Shown: piece by piece, positions 1 through 10,430 of the stretch
Layout: the number at the start of each line of letters is the position of its first letter
Numbering within the stretch: position 1 is the first letter of the stretch
From: Neoceratodus forsteri
Lineage: Eukaryota > Chordata > Ceratodontiformes > Ceratodontidae
Assembly (NCBI GenBank): GCA_016271365.2
Contig: CM028131.1
Location: 282,036,001-282,100,000 of the forward strand
Reading direction: 5' to 3'
DNA length: 64,000 bases
Program-made: the position numbers and the translations under genes
The notes under the pieces: generated by a model
What the model saw: only the letters and a program-made list of their open reading frames with translations
What the model was told of the DNA's origin: nothing
Databases searched by the model: none

Positions 1-1067
1 TGACCCTGTGCAGTGGGGCATCTAGGTTAGCTGAAAATTTGGCTGTGGGTGCTTCTGGTCAGCATGGCACTTACATGGTGCGTGAGCAGATTCTGGACTC
101 CTGGTGGCATCAGATTTAGTGCAGTTTCTTTTTGGCCAGTAGACAGGTATGATACTTAACTCTGCTCTTTAGCTGGAGCCACCCTGCCTGTGAATAGAGC
201 TCACAAGTGTGAGTAAGCCTTGCAGCCCCTGTGAGGAGTTGCCAGGCCTTATTAAGGGCCAGAGAGATGCGATGGAGGGTCGAGTCTGGTGCAGAACCAT
301 AAACTGCTAGGCCATATTCAACGAGGATAACAACTGAGCTGGTGATGGCCATGTTAAGTGCTTCATTTGTAAGGCTGTGCTTGTGGCTGTGGAGTATCTC
401 GATTCTGGAACTGATGACCTTGGCTGTGTTGTCTATATGATGTGCATAGGACAAGGTGGAGTCAAGGGTGATACCCAGGTACTTAAAGTATTGCACAAAG
501 TCCATCACATCACCACTATTTTCCAGGATGGATAGTGGGAAGGTCTTGCGTTTGCTGTGGGTGCTGGAGTAGATCATAGTCTTTGTTTTCTTGTAGTTAA
601 AGGATTAGTCTGTGCTTCTTAAACCATGTTTCGGCAGCAGTAAATCCTAGTTGGAGGTCATTTTGAAGTAGTTTCGGGGTTGGGGTTGCGGGTGAAAATG
701 ACAGCATCATCAGCATACAATAGCATGTGACTGGTGCAAGAGCCTGGAAGTTTGTTTAAGAAGATACTGAAGAGAAGGGGCTCCCCGTATTGATCCCTGG
801 TGGACCCCTGAGCGAACAGATTTGCTATCCAAGACAATGTCTCCAATCTTGACCCACTGTGAGCGATTGCTGAGATAGCTGTTAAACCACAGAACTGTAT
901 CAGAAGAGAGACTGGTGTCGGCTAGCTGTTCAAGGAGGAGTGTGTGGTGAACTGTATCAAAAGCTTTCGATAGGTTAATGAAGGTAGCCCCCACTAGCTG
1001 CCCTTGATCCAGGGCTTATTGGATATAACCAGTGAATTCCAACAGGGCTGTGATAGTGCTGTGTCCC
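1..1067 (-). pseudogene. LINE A reverse transcriptase palm and C-terminus
   Basis: Motif A reads FINLSKAFDTVHH at about 945-985 and carries the first catalytic Asp. SGVHQGSI follows about 800-830 and motif C reads LLYADDAVIF at about 696-725 with the catalytic DD. The C-terminal 116-577 stretch reads KYLGITLDSTLSYAHHID and ends with the AWQLLTGA and CLLAKK blocks typical of this clade. Frames change between motif B and motif C. The element continues beyond the left window edge, so the 3' UTR is not visible here. Confidence 0.8.
1060..1067. repeat. hAT target-site duplication, left copy
   Basis: TGTGTCCC, matched by TGTGTCCT at 1507-1514 with one mismatch. Its 8-bp length is diagnostic of hAT transposase integration. 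Confidence 0.8.
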
Positions 1068-1506
1068 CAGGGCTCTAGATAAGATTTTTTGGGATGAGTA
1101 CCTGTACTCCTCATTTTGAAAGTGAGGTGAGTAAAACGAAATTCAGATGTGTACAAATGTCTTGCTAGAGTGGACTGAGGAGTACATTTATTAAAAAAAT
1201 GTAGGTTTTTTTCTAGGTAAGAATTTCAGGTGCCAGCAGTGCTCCAAATAATGTTGGGGTAGGAATTTACTCACCAGTTTTAAAACATAGTGAGTAAAAC
1301 AAAAGTGGGATGCCTACAAGTGCTGTAAATCTGGCAATAAACTGTTTCTTTTGAATCACCAGTTATGTTATGAAGCACTATTCTTTAGTGTGTGGAGTAT
1401 TTACAAATGTTGGGTGAGTACTGGTACTCATTAAAAAATTTCAGAAGAGTATTTCCTAAAATGAGGTGAGTAAAATAGGCCGGTACACACTTTATCTGGA
1501 GCCCTG
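1068..1506. mobile_element. Non-autonomous hAT MITE
   Basis: A 439-bp element has imperfect terminal inverted repeats: CAGGGCTCTAGATAAG at the left end and CTTTATCTGGAGCCCTG at the right end. It is flanked by near-perfect 8-bp target duplications, TGTGTCCC (1060-1067) and TGTGTCCT (1507-1514). CAGGG termini and 8-bp duplications are hAT hallmarks. The interior carries further inverted and direct GAGTAAAA/GTGAGTAC motifs and no ORF. It lies inside LINE A coding sequence, whose reading frame resumes on either side. Confidence 0.85.
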
Positions 1507-1556
1507 TGTGTCCTGCTCGGAACCTATGCTATTCTGGGCGTAGGAGTTGGTGCATG

Positions 1557-2079
1557 GGCTGGCCCGCTGGCATAGCGGATGGATTTCCACTTGCGGTGCT
1601 GGCGACCCGGATTCGGGAATGGACCAGGGTCGTCGGAGGGCTGGCCTTGGGGAGAGGATGGAGCGTCCCATGGACGGCTCTCCTCCTTCGGGGGGGGGGG
1701 AGTGTCCGGCACACTGAGGACTCCTGGTGGAGGCCGGAGACACTCACGCTACTGGCGCTTGTCATACAGGGAGGCGGGCGATCGCTGGCGACATTGCACG
1801 TCCCCGCCTCCAGAAGAACACAGGAAAAGGAGCAGGCGGGCGGGATCCACTGTCTAAATGAAGCCCTCCTTGGGGCTTGATTGATCTGTCCCTTTAAGTC
1901 CCCAGGCAGTCACTAGTCCAGTGGATGAGGGGACTGCCATGGCCTCCGCCTCTGGAGGGTAAGCCGGGGGTAACTGGGGGACTTAAGGCAGAATAGATGG
2001 AGGTGGAAGCCCGGGGACCGTGACCAGGGCAGATGGCGACAGTGGACCGGTCAAGAAAAATAGAATAAAAAAAAAAAAA
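1557..2079 (+). mobile_element. tRNA-headed SINE with poly(A) tail
   Basis: A 523-bp insertion in LINE A is flanked by a perfect 13-bp duplication, GAGTTGGTGCATG (1544-1556 and 2080-2092). The 5' end carries a tRNA-like pol III promoter: an A-box-like TGGCATAGCGGATGG and a B-box-like GGCGACCCGGATTCGGGAA. The 3' end is an A-rich tail (2054-2079). Related copies on the minus strand at 44856-45474 and 54616-55157 share the head and a downstream GAGCG...GGACxGCTCTCCTC block. It has no coding capacity and would depend on a LINE for movement. Of the SINE copies here it has the clearest insertion signature. Confidence 0.8.
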
Positions 2080-2092
2080 GAGTTGGTGCATG

Positions 2093-2780
2093 TTTAGGTA
2101 TTCCACAAGCTGATCTGTCACTATCCGTTCAAGTGCTTTGGAGAGTGGCGGGCGTATGGAGCTCGGTCTGTAGTTGTTCAGTAGTGCCCCGTCTCCACGT
2201 TTGTGAACTGGTGTTACAAAAGCCAACTTCCAGAGCTGGGGGAACTGAGAGTGGCGGAGTGATAGATTAATAATGGCGGTCAGGGGCTTAGTACTTCTGC
2301 AAGTGCCATAGCGATGAACTTAAGGTCCAGGGTGTCTCCACTGTGCCTTGACTTGCCCAGCACCTTAAGGTACTTTCTAGCCTCACTAGTGCTGACTTCT
2401 TTAAAGTAAAAAAGCGGACGGTTCCCCATAGGGGATTGATCACCCACGGGGTGCTTCTGGACTGGAGGGTCAAAGTAGTTTGCTGAGAGCGCTCCACTTA
2501 AGTCCATGAAGGCAGTATTTAGGGCATTTGCTATTTGGAGTGGATTCACTGTTGGTACATCGTTGACCAGGATCATGGAGGGGGCTGTTTTGGGATCCTT
2601 GCCAGTAATATCGCTGAGGTTGGCCCAGAAGGATTTGCCGCAGTTCCAGGAGTTGGGGAGAGCTTCCTTATAATAGCAGCATTTTGTTAGGTGGATAGCA
2701 TTTGTGCACTTGTTTCTAGCTTTTTTTACATAGTTGGGTATTGACAGCTGTACCATATGCACGTGCCTTTATCCAGAGTT
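2093..2780 (-). pseudogene. LINE A linker and RT fingers region
   Basis: The minus strand encodes the stretch between endonuclease and RT palm. At 2280-2762 it reads a run containing FWANLSDITGKDPKTAPS and NALNTAFMDLSGALSANYFDP. These blocks match the equivalent positions of the plus-strand LINE A copy near 25260-25430 (FWDNVKQL, YLNTSFTDLSSILPSNFFDP), which shows the two are one family. At 2150-2226 it reads VTPVHKRGDGALLNNYRP, the RT motif with K and NYRP. Frame changes at about 2270 break it. Confidence 0.75.
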
Positions 2781-3725
2781 GGTCCCGAGCATTGAGTTGT
2801 AGCAGGAGTTCTGGCATTATCCAGGGGTTGCAGGGAGCTTTAGATTTGCTTGTTTTCAGGGGGGGGGCATGTTTATCGCAAGTGGCATTAAATTTTGTGA
2901 TAAAGCATCCGAGTGCAATGTCTGTGTTGTTTGTTTCATGTAGGTCAGACCAGTCTAGGTCTTGAAGATCTGCTTTGAGTTGTGGTAGGTGCCCCTTGAG
3001 GAGTACACGGCTGGTTATGGTTCTGGGCAGGGGCTTGCTGAAGTTGTTTTGCCAGGTGCAGGTAACGGGTGAATGATCACTCAGTGAGTCAGGGAGGTCA
3101 GTGGTGTTGGTGATGTGGGCTGGTCAGTTTGAGAGGATCCAGTCCAACAGTGTACTAGTACCAGTCTTGTAGTTGACCCTAGTTGGGGTTACCACCATCT
3201 GGGAAAAGTGGATAGTCGCTAGAGCTTCTCTCACCGTGGCAGCTGCCGGAGAGGGCCAATTGATGCTCTAAATCCATGAGAGGAATGATCTCGGAGTTAA
3301 GGTGCAGGGTGGTAATAAAGTCCATGAGGTCGCTAGCATTGGGAATTGTTGTTTTAGGTGGGATGTTGACTGTGAGGATCGTGCAGCTTTGTTGTGATTG
3401 CCCAGTAGGATTTTGATAGGTAGGATTTGCAGATTGGCGCTTTCTTGGGGAGAGGAAGGAAATGCTCCTGAAATGTGTCCTTACTGAACTGTGCAACCCT
3501 CCTTTCTTTGAGGTATGGTCCTGCCTAAAAAGGGTGTATCCAGGCAGCACGATGGCAGAGTCCAGTACCTTGGGCGATAGCCACGTTTCCACGATCGAGA
3601 GGATATCAGGGTTATGTTTGGTAATCCATACCTTTAGGTTGTCCAGTTTGGGCAGCAGACTGCAGATGTTTAAGGTGGCAAGGGTGAGTCATGTAGATTG
3701 TCGTTGTGGGCTATTCTGAGAGAAA
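2781..3725 (-). pseudogene. LINE A endonuclease domain, degraded
   Basis: This is the apurinic-like endonuclease domain that nicks target DNA for target-primed reverse transcription. Near 3600-3720 the minus strand reads ATLNICSLLPKLDNLKVW and then VETWLS, the usual N-terminal N-x-RSL and catalytic ETWL blocks. PGYTLFRQDH follows, a standard family block. The later GDxN metal-binding motif is not recognisable where expected (about 3260), and stops follow. It continues into the RT N-terminal region below 2780. The start is not defined. Confidence 0.75.
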
Positions 3726-4083
3726 GGAGGTCCACCTTTTGGTTTATAGCTTTAGTTAGGTGACTGAGAGGGCTATTGTAAGTACTGTCCTGGTCAAGGT
3801 AGACCCCCCAGGTACTTGATGGAGTTAACTACTTTTAATTTTGTCCTATCAACAAGACATAGTTCAAGTTTCTCAGTACGGTCAGAACCAAGGTTCCTTG
3901 GTCCGAATAATATTGCTTTTGTTTTTTTTCCCATTGAGTAGTAGTTTGTTAGCTATAAGCCATTTTTCTAGCACAAGGAAGCCTTTGCCTAGTTCCTCAC
4001 TTAATTGAGTTGCATTTGGGGCAGCACTGTAAAGTACAGCATCATCTGCATATAGGGTAACCTTAGCTTCTGCAGTGTGTAGC
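3726..4083 (-). pseudogene. RT fragment of a second LINE family
   Basis: The minus strand reads VTLYADDAVLYSAAPNATQL, the RT motif C with YADD at about 4030-4060. It continues with LIANKLLLNGKKTKAILFG and KYLGVYLDQDSTYNSPLSHL. This is the palm-to-thumb part of a non-LTR RT distinct from family A, whose equivalent block reads LLYADDAVIFTRNPN. It is cut at both ends: the left edge meets the LINE A endonuclease and the right edge meets a CR1. No endonuclease or 3' end is present. Confidence 0.7.
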
Positions 4084-5170
4084 TTAAGTCTTGGCTGGCC
4101 TGACTACTCTACTCACCTCTCTGGATTTCCTCACGTATTCCTCCCTGTCCTCCTCTTGCTTGGATATCTCATAACTTCTGAAGGCAGCTCTTTTTTCCTT
4201 TACCTTCACTACTACCTCCCTGCTTAACCAGCTCAGGTTTTTGGTCCTGGCCTTCTTACTTTGGATTTTTGTACATGAGTTAGTGGCCTCTACCAGACCC
4301 AGCTCGATGATGGCCCATTTCCGGTTGGCATCCATGTGTGGGCAGATGTTGGCCAGGTGCCCTTCCAGTATGCCTCCCATCCTGCCAAAATCTGCACTTT
4401 TGAAGTCCACTACATTTGTCTTGGTTCTGGTCACCCCCTTACCCAGACTGAGGAAGAACTGCCAGTGCGGTGGTCACTTCCTGCCAGGGGGTCCTCCACC
4501 CCTAAGTCCTGGACGTGCTTCCCATCCATCAACACAAGGTCCAGTATGTTTTCCTCCATGATTGGCTTAATTACCTTCTGCATCAGGAAGCCGTCCTGGA
4601 AGGCCTTCAGGAGGACCTGTTCTCTGGCACTCGAGGTAACTGGGGTGCTCCATCTCACCCTGGCAGACTGAAATCCCTAGTATCACAGTATTGCCTTTAC
4701 CACCGAGCCTCCTTATTTGCTCCCCCAACTCCCTGTCGATTTTCCTCATTTTGAGAGGGTGGCCTGTACACTACCACCAATCTAACCTTCCTGTGTTTTG
4801 AGTTTTGGAGCTGTACTCATAAGGTCTCAGCCCTGCCCTCCTCTCCCTCTTCCCTGCTGCATAATATCCCCTTCCATTACATAATAAGCCACACCTCCGC
4901 CTTCCCTTTTTCTCTGTCCCTACGATGCAGCCTATACTTGGGGACCACTAGGTCCCAGTCCTGGTATTGGGTGGCCCGTGTCTCAGTGATGGCTGCTATG
5001 TCCACCTCTCTTTCTGCTATCAGTGCCAGCAGCTCTACTGCTTTGTTTCCCAGGCTCCTTGCATTCAAGGAAACCACCCTCCAGCATAACCCCTGCCCCT
5101 TCTTGTCCTTCCCCTCTCCTCTACTGCCTCCCGTTTTGAATTCCCCTCCTTTACCTCCTGACTAGTTTGG
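4084..5170 (-). pseudogene. CR1 ORF2 fragment: endonuclease and linker
   Basis: A truncated CR1 lies on the minus strand. From 5077 it reads MVSLNARSLGNKAVELLALI, then ITETR, the endonuclease N-terminus with catalytic Glu. Near 4460-4490 it reads DPLAGSDHR, the catalytic S-D-H block. At 4084-4434 it reads the basic linker ADFGRMGGILEGHL ... EKRAAFRSYE that precedes RT in CR1. RT itself is missing, cut at 4084. Several frame changes mark it as old. The left neighbour is another LINE and the right is the Gypsy element. Confidence 0.75.
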
Positions 5171-5299
5171 GGGGGGGGCTATCAGACTCCCTCACCTGGT
5201 GGCATTGTTTGTCGCCCAACCTTTCACCCCCGCCTTATTTAGTTTAAATTAATTCTGTTTGCTGTGTAACCCCCTGAGCCTTCCTTACTCAAATGCAGT

Positions 5300-6500
5300 G
5301 TATCTGGTGCATATGCAGATCCTTGTTCTCCCATGCCCTACAGTTAGTTCCAGTCTGTCACAAGTGATATCAGTATCTTCTTTGTCAGTTTCTGGTAAAA
5401 CCAGCAAAACAGCTTTTGGTGTTTTTTCAACCCATTTCTTGAGAAGGTTAGCATGATATATATCTTAGTAGGATTTTTCATATCAAGGGTCTCAATCTCA
5501 TTGTTAACTGTGCCTGTACTTCTAAGCACTTTATAAGGCCATTGCCACATTTTTCCTGTCAGGGGTCTCAGTCTCACAGTTAACTGTGCCAGTATGTCTA
5601 AGAACATTATGAGGCTCTTGCCACTTCATTAACAGTTTATTTTCTGTAGTGGGTAACAGTAGCAAGACCTTTTCACCTGGATCAAAAACTTTTTCTTTTA
5701 TGCCATGGTCATAATTCGCCTTCTGCTGGTTTGGGGCCTCTTCCTGATTACTGCTGGCGATTTCAACATATTTTTCCAGCTTCTTTCTCAGGGCACAGAT
5801 GTAAGATGTAATAGATTGTTCTGATCGGGGTTATCTTCCCATGTTTCTTTTGTTACATCTAGTTGCCCTCTAGGTTGTCTACCATACAGCATTTCAAATG
5901 GTGAAAACCTGTCGATGCCTGTGGCACTTCTCTGTAAGCAAAAAGTAGGTAAGGTAAGTATTGGTCCCAGTCTTTCCCTTCCCCTTTTACAAACCTTTTT
6001 AACATGTGTTTTAGGCTTTGATTAAAACGCTCAACAAGACCATGTGTCTGAGGGTGATAAGGAGAGATTCTTATGGCAGTGATACCTAGTAGTCAGTACA
6101 GCTCCTTCAGTAATGCAGCACCAAAATTACTACCCTGATCAGTAATAATCTCTTTCGATATGCCCACCCTGCTGAAAATTTTGGCAAGCTCTACTGCCAC
6201 TTTTGGTGCTGTGACGGTACGCATTGGGAACTGCCTCTGGGTATCGAGTAGCATAGTCACATACTACCAAAATGAATCGATTACCCTTTTTACTTTTGTC
6301 TAAGGGGCCAACCACATCTATTGCAATTCTCTCAAAAGGCACATCTGTCAAGGGTGGGTCACCTTGTCTTTTTTAGTCACTAGGGCTATTTTCTGACACT
6401 CTGCGCAAGAACTGCAATAGGTAGCAACAGCTTCATGAATTCCAGGCCAGTAAAATCAGTACAGCAATCTGGCAAGGGTGCAATTCCCTCCCCGAGTGAC
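5300..6500 (-). pseudogene. Gypsy integrase, degraded
   Basis: This enzyme would insert the cDNA copy. The minus strand gives part of the zinc-binding HHCC region (YCSSCAECQ) near 6390-6430, then FERIAIDVVGPLDKS (about 6300-6345) with the first catalytic Asp and VVCDYATRYPEAV. Near 5860-5990 it reads YLPYLLFAYREVPQ and STGFSPFEMLYGRQPRG, the conserved post-catalytic blocks. A GPY/F-like tail, VLRSTGTV, is at about 5500-5540, followed by NEIETLDMKNPTKIY. Stops and frameshifts separate the blocks. Confidence 0.8.
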
Positions 6501-6904
6501 CAGCCATAGGACTATCATGTGCTATCTGTAACAATTCAGATCTATACTTTGTGGTATAACCAATTGTTCTATCTGGTCCTGTGTCTGAGGTTTAACCAAA
6601 ACTCTGTACAGTAGCCCATTAAATTTTTTAAACATATGTTCACCCTGTTTTGGTTTCACCCCCAGCCGCTTAAAATAACCCTGATGAGAAACATTGTTAG
6701 CTTGTTCTGAAAGAAAATCAGTCAGTGATCAATTTAGTTTCAGCATTTTCATCTATTAACCCATATGTCCATCAGTCTTTTGTTACCACTGTTTCTTCAG
6801 GCATTGTCTTTCTTTCCTAGATTTCTGGATCTTTGAGCTCTGTTCAAACAAGTCAGAATAAAAATCAGCTAAAGGAAAAAGAGTCCCCACCATCTGAGAT
6901 TTTC

Positions 6905-7370
6905 TTTGCCTAAGCTCTTGTCACCACTGCTGCACAAACATCAGGATTTACTCCCTCTTTGATTAACTCAGTAAATCCTGGAAAGTTGTTTCCAATAATC
7001 ACAGGTACAGGTAACTTAGGTACTGCCTCCACTTTCATTTGGTGCGACACCCCATTAATAGTCAGCCACTTGGCTGGTGGGATAGTATTGAGTGTCCCCG
7101 TGGATGAAGATGACACCAGTACCTGGTCCTTTTGGATATTGTTTTCCCAGCCCTTCATTATGCACTAGGGTCTGTCTGCTTCCCGAATCTACAAGTCCCT
7201 TCACAGTCTTATCTCCCATCTTCACATCTGTTAAGTACTTCATCCAATTTGCTAAGGACAGATCTGCTCTAGTGTCACTCTTCTTACTACGGCAATTTCT
7301 TGCAGTATGACCTGGCTTATTACAGTTATAGCAAATAGTCTTTGTGTGCAGATTTGTTACCCCCACCAGA
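6905..7370 (-). pseudogene. Gypsy CCHC knuckle and aspartic protease
   Basis: A nucleocapsid zinc knuckle, CYNCNKPGHTARNC, is encoded exactly at 7292-7333. The protease active site follows as GLVDSGSRQTLV (7163-7198), with D-S-G in place. VPVIIGNNFPG comes later (about 6970-7010), the flap-to-substrate region ending the domain. The two halves are in different frames around 7100. The protease would mature gag and pol. It lies immediately upstream, in element sense, of the integrase remnant. Confidence 0.8.
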
Positions 7371-8300
7371 GTTCTTATCAGACTTGGAGTTTAAATGGGG
7401 AAAACAGAGTGTCTTACTGGTGTTTGGCTGTTACCTCGCTGCTGTAGTGCCTGTCTGGCTATTTGGTAGTCTTCAGCCAAAGAAACAGCCTTTTCCCCAC
7501 TTTCTGGTCGGTGTTCCTTTACCCAGAGCTGTACGTCTGTGGGTAGAATATTGATGAACTGCTCCATTACAAATGTTTAGATCTGTGGGACTGTTTCGCC
7601 CTCTGGTTGGAGCCATTTTATAAGGAGTTCTCTGAGTTGGGTGAAGGCTTCTCGAGGATTGTTGACTGAGTTGTTCTTCAGAGACCAAATCTCTGCCTGT
7701 AGGTCTCTCCGGAGATGTCATATCTTTTAAGGACCTCTCTTTTCACCAGGTCATAGTATTCCGATTGTGCACTGTCCATACTGCTGTAGGTAAGTTGGGC
7801 TTTACCTGTCAGTTAAGGTATGGGCCTGATGGCCCATTGATGCTTTGGCCACTGGCAAGCTGTAGCAACCCTTTCAAAAGTTGTCAAGTATGCTTCGATA
7901 TCATCCGAGGGGCACAGCTTAAGTTTAATGTCTTTTTTCAGATGCTTGTGTTTTGTTGCTCTGCTGGATCAGTGCCAGATCCTCCAGCTTTGAAAGCTTG
8001 CAAGGCATCCAGCCATCGCTGTTCCAGTCGCTGCATCTCTTCTTTTCTCTGTCTTCCCTTCTCTTTTTGTTGTATAGCCCACCATTTGAAAAAGGCAGTC
8101 AGGCTTTCAGATTCTGTCACTGCCTGCTCTTTTTTTTTTCCATGACTGGTGCTGGCTGTACAGTCTCAGTTTGGACTTTCGTTTCTGCTTCTAGTTTAGC
8201 TGCAATTCTTCTGGTAATCACTCCTGGACTTACTGCTGCAGAATCCATACCTTTCTTCTATACTTTCCTGGTACCAGGCCTAGTACCCACGCACAAAACT
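7371..8300 (-). pseudogene. Gypsy gag remnant
   Basis: This stretch lies between the primer site and the zinc knuckle, so gag is expected here. The minus strand has short open segments: a Lys/Gln/Glu-rich helix-like run near 7938-8120 (FFKWWAIQQKEKGRQRKEEM) and a piece at 7473-7721. No capsid motif is clearly recognisable and several stops are present. The call rests mainly on position. Confidence 0.5.
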
Positions 8301-8327
8301 CCTGGTTTAGAGTATACATGGCGTAAA

Positions 8328-8348
8328 ATCCCACTTGGTCTGACACCA
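8328..8348 (-). promoter_or_regulatory. Primer-binding site, tRNA-Leu-like
   Basis: The minus strand reads TGGTGTCAGACCAAGTGGGA, starting 2 nt inside the LTR end. The first 10 nt fit the complement of a tRNA-Leu 3' end (TGACACCA), and AGTGGGAT also fits after a small insertion. Confidence 0.65.
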
Positions 8349-8350
8349 TC

Positions 8351-8645
8351 TGTCGTCAAGGCATAGGTCAGGAAGCATAGGAAAACCAGGAGCAATTTCA
8401 AAATTCACAAATAGTGTTTTATTTTCCTCAATAACAGCAAAATAAAAAATTAAAATGATTCAGTATAACTATTTACAAAGGCAGTACAAGCAGGGAAAAC
8501 TAAGTCCTTTTGAGGGTATCTCTTAATTCCAAGTTTCAGTCTCTCACTCTCCTTGTCTCTAGCAAAAGCACTACTGCTCTTTTTATAAGTGTTTGTCTGG
8601 GAACTTGTTAAGAGATCCTGCTTTTCACATACGAAATTTGCCAGC
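8351..8645 (-). repeat. Gypsy 5' LTR, partial, cut by CR1
   Basis: On the minus strand the LTR ends in CA at 8351, 2 nt before the primer site. It has an AATAAA polyadenylation signal at 8418-8423 and a TATAAAAAG promoter box at 8579-8587. That spacing is right for U3-R-U5. The outer end is cut near 8645 by the 3' end of a CR1. The remainder of U3 may lie beyond that CR1, somewhere in 13661-14566, but I could not prove it. Confidence 0.6.
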
Positions 8646-8815
8646 AGCTAAAGGCCTAGTGGTCTATCAAGTCTGCTCGAATGTGCAACTAGCACCCATT
8701 CTGCAGCTGCCCCTCCTCCCACCCTTCTCCACCCTTGACCCTCCCCTTGCCCTGTCCCAGCCCTTTTGAAGCAGTCCACTGTTCTACTGGATACCACTTC
8801 TGCCGGTAACACATT

Positions 8816-10430
8816 TCACCCAGTTACCACCCTCTGGCCCCGGTTGTCCCTCCCCTCCCTTACTTTGAACAGCCCCTCTGTACCTGTCTTGTTTATTCCT
8901 TTCATGTACTTGAAGGTTTCAATCATATCCCCCCCATCCCTCCTCTCCTCCAGTGAGTACATGTTCAGTTCCCTCAGCCTCCTCTCGTGTGATAAGTCCC
9001 CCAGCCCCTTGATCATCTTTGTCATGCTGTGCTGCACCCTCTCCAGTAACTTAATGTCCCTCTTCAGATACAGGCGCCAGTACTGCACGCAGTACTCAGG
9101 TGCAGTCTAACTAAAGACCTATACAGTGGCAGAATTGCCTCCCCCTTCGAGGATATACCCCTTCCAATGCAACCCAGCATTTTGTTGGCCTTTGCAGCTA
9201 CCTTCCTACATTGTGCTGTGTTGTTCATTAACCCCGTAATGAGCACCCCCAGATCCTTCTCCTCTGTCTCTGCTAGCTGCTCTGCCCCTCAGCTGGTAAC
9301 AACTCCTCCTTGGGTTTTTCTCCCCAAAATGCAGCACCTTGCACTTTTTGGCATCGAACCCCAGTTGCCAGGTGTCTGACCAGGTTTCCAGCTTTACCAG
9401 ATCATCATGCAACCCCTGCCATCCTCCTGGGTCGTCCACTACCTCTCCCATCTGGTGTCATCAGCAAACAGACTGGTCTTACTCCTGACGCCCAATGATA
9501 TGTCTGCAGTGAATATCCCAAACAACTCTGGTCCCAACACCAAGCCTATGGAATACTGCTTGTCACTACCCTTGGGGACGAGGCTCCTTACCCACCACCA
9601 CCCTCTGTTGCCTTCCTGAAGCCAGTTCCCTACCCATCTCACCAGCTTTGCACCCCCCTGTGCCTTCTAACTTACTTCCCAGCCTTCCATGCGGCACAGA
9701 GTTAAATGCCATACTGAAGTCCAGGTACAGGACATCCACTGCATGGTCCCCATCCAATTGCATAGTTACCCAGTCATAGAACTCCACCAGGTTGGTTTGG
9801 CAGGATCTGCCACTTACAAAGCCATGCTGTCTGCTGTCCTGTAGTCATTTGGTCTCCAGCCTCTCCTTCAGGATAGTCTCAATCAGCTTACCCACGATGG
9901 ATGTGAGACTCACCGGTCTGTAGTTCTCTGGTTCATCCTTGGGGCCACTCTTGTAGAGGAGCACCACATGAGCCATCCTACAGTCCTGAGGTGTACATAC
10001 CATGAGTGTAGTGAGGCATTAAATAGGTCTGCCAAAGGTCCCGCCAGGAGCTCTGCCAGCTCCTTCAGTACCCTGGGGTGGATGCCATCTGGGCCTGGCA
10101 TCTTGTCCACCCTCAATGCCCTCAAACCCTGCCCCTGTGATTTCCCCATCCATCACTCCTTCCCTCTGTTTCTGCCCTCCCTGCCCCTCATGTGTCACCC
10201 TCCCTCTTCTCCTTAGTAAATACTGAGCAGAAGTAATCGTTTCATGCATCTGCCTTCCCCCTGCTTCCACCCAATCCCCCTCCTTCCTAATCCTTATCAT
10301 ATGGTCCTTACACTTCCCTTTCTCCCTGAGGTACCTGAAGAAGCCCTTCTCCCCCCTTCTTAATGCCCTGTGTCAGCCTGAGCTCCGTAGCTGCCTTGAC
10401 TGCCCTTGTCACCTCCTTCGATTCCTTCAG
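8816..10430 (-). pseudogene. CR1 ORF2 reverse transcriptase
   Basis: The minus strand reads KMPGPDGIHPRVLKELAELL (about 10050-10120), the RT fingers block, then VLYLDFSMAFNSVPH near 9690-9730 (motif A). SLFADDTRW follows near 9445-9475 (motif C, F-A-D-D), and ETWSDTWQLGFDAKKCKVLH near 9340-9400. The C-terminus has GCIGRGISSKGEAILPLYRS (about 9105-9165), MTKMIKGLGDLSHERRLREL (about 8960-9030) and the MYSLEERRDGGDMIETFKY block. Frames change at least five times. The domain copies the element RNA at the nicked target. Confidence 0.8.

Larger units (their letters stand above)
1..3725 (-). mobile_element. LINE family A, 5' endonuclease to RT C-terminus, interrupted twice
   Basis: A non-LTR retrotransposon of the CR1/Jockey supergroup runs right to left. 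Reading the minus strand from 3725 gives an endonuclease, then RT, then the RT C-terminal region, which leaves the window at base 1. Two later insertions split it: a hAT MITE at 1068-1506 and a SINE at 1557-2079. Reading across 2100, the 42 bp at 1515-1556 and then 1067 gives continuous RT-like protein (QLVEYLNMHQLL, then HRFRAGHSTITALLEFTGYI), so the pieces are one element. The same family recurs at 24567-37817 and as a 3' scrap near 51.7 kb. Several stops and frameshifts make it dead. Clade assignment below the supergroup is not secure. Confidence 0.85.
5180..8645 (-). mobile_element. Ty3/Gypsy LTR retrotransposon, gag-PR-IN portion
   Basis: The minus strand carries, in order, LTR (8351-8645), primer site (8328-8348), gag (about 7371-8300), CCHC knuckle, aspartic protease and integrase. 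It ends near 5180 against a CR1. No RT or RNase H lies between protease and integrase: only about 400 bp separate them. That order suits the Gmr1-like group, in which integrase precedes RT. In that case RT was lost by truncation at the 5180 end. An internal deletion of RT is the alternative. Many stops are present. Confidence 0.75.

Noticed and set aside
1506..1880. Overlapping open frames in GC-rich sequence
   Set aside because: They fall on the SINE and its flank. The structure (tRNA head, A tail, TSD) explains the sequence, and the frames are by-products of GC content.
3459..3720. Plus-strand open frame
   Set aside because: Antisense shadow of the LINE A endonuclease N-terminus.
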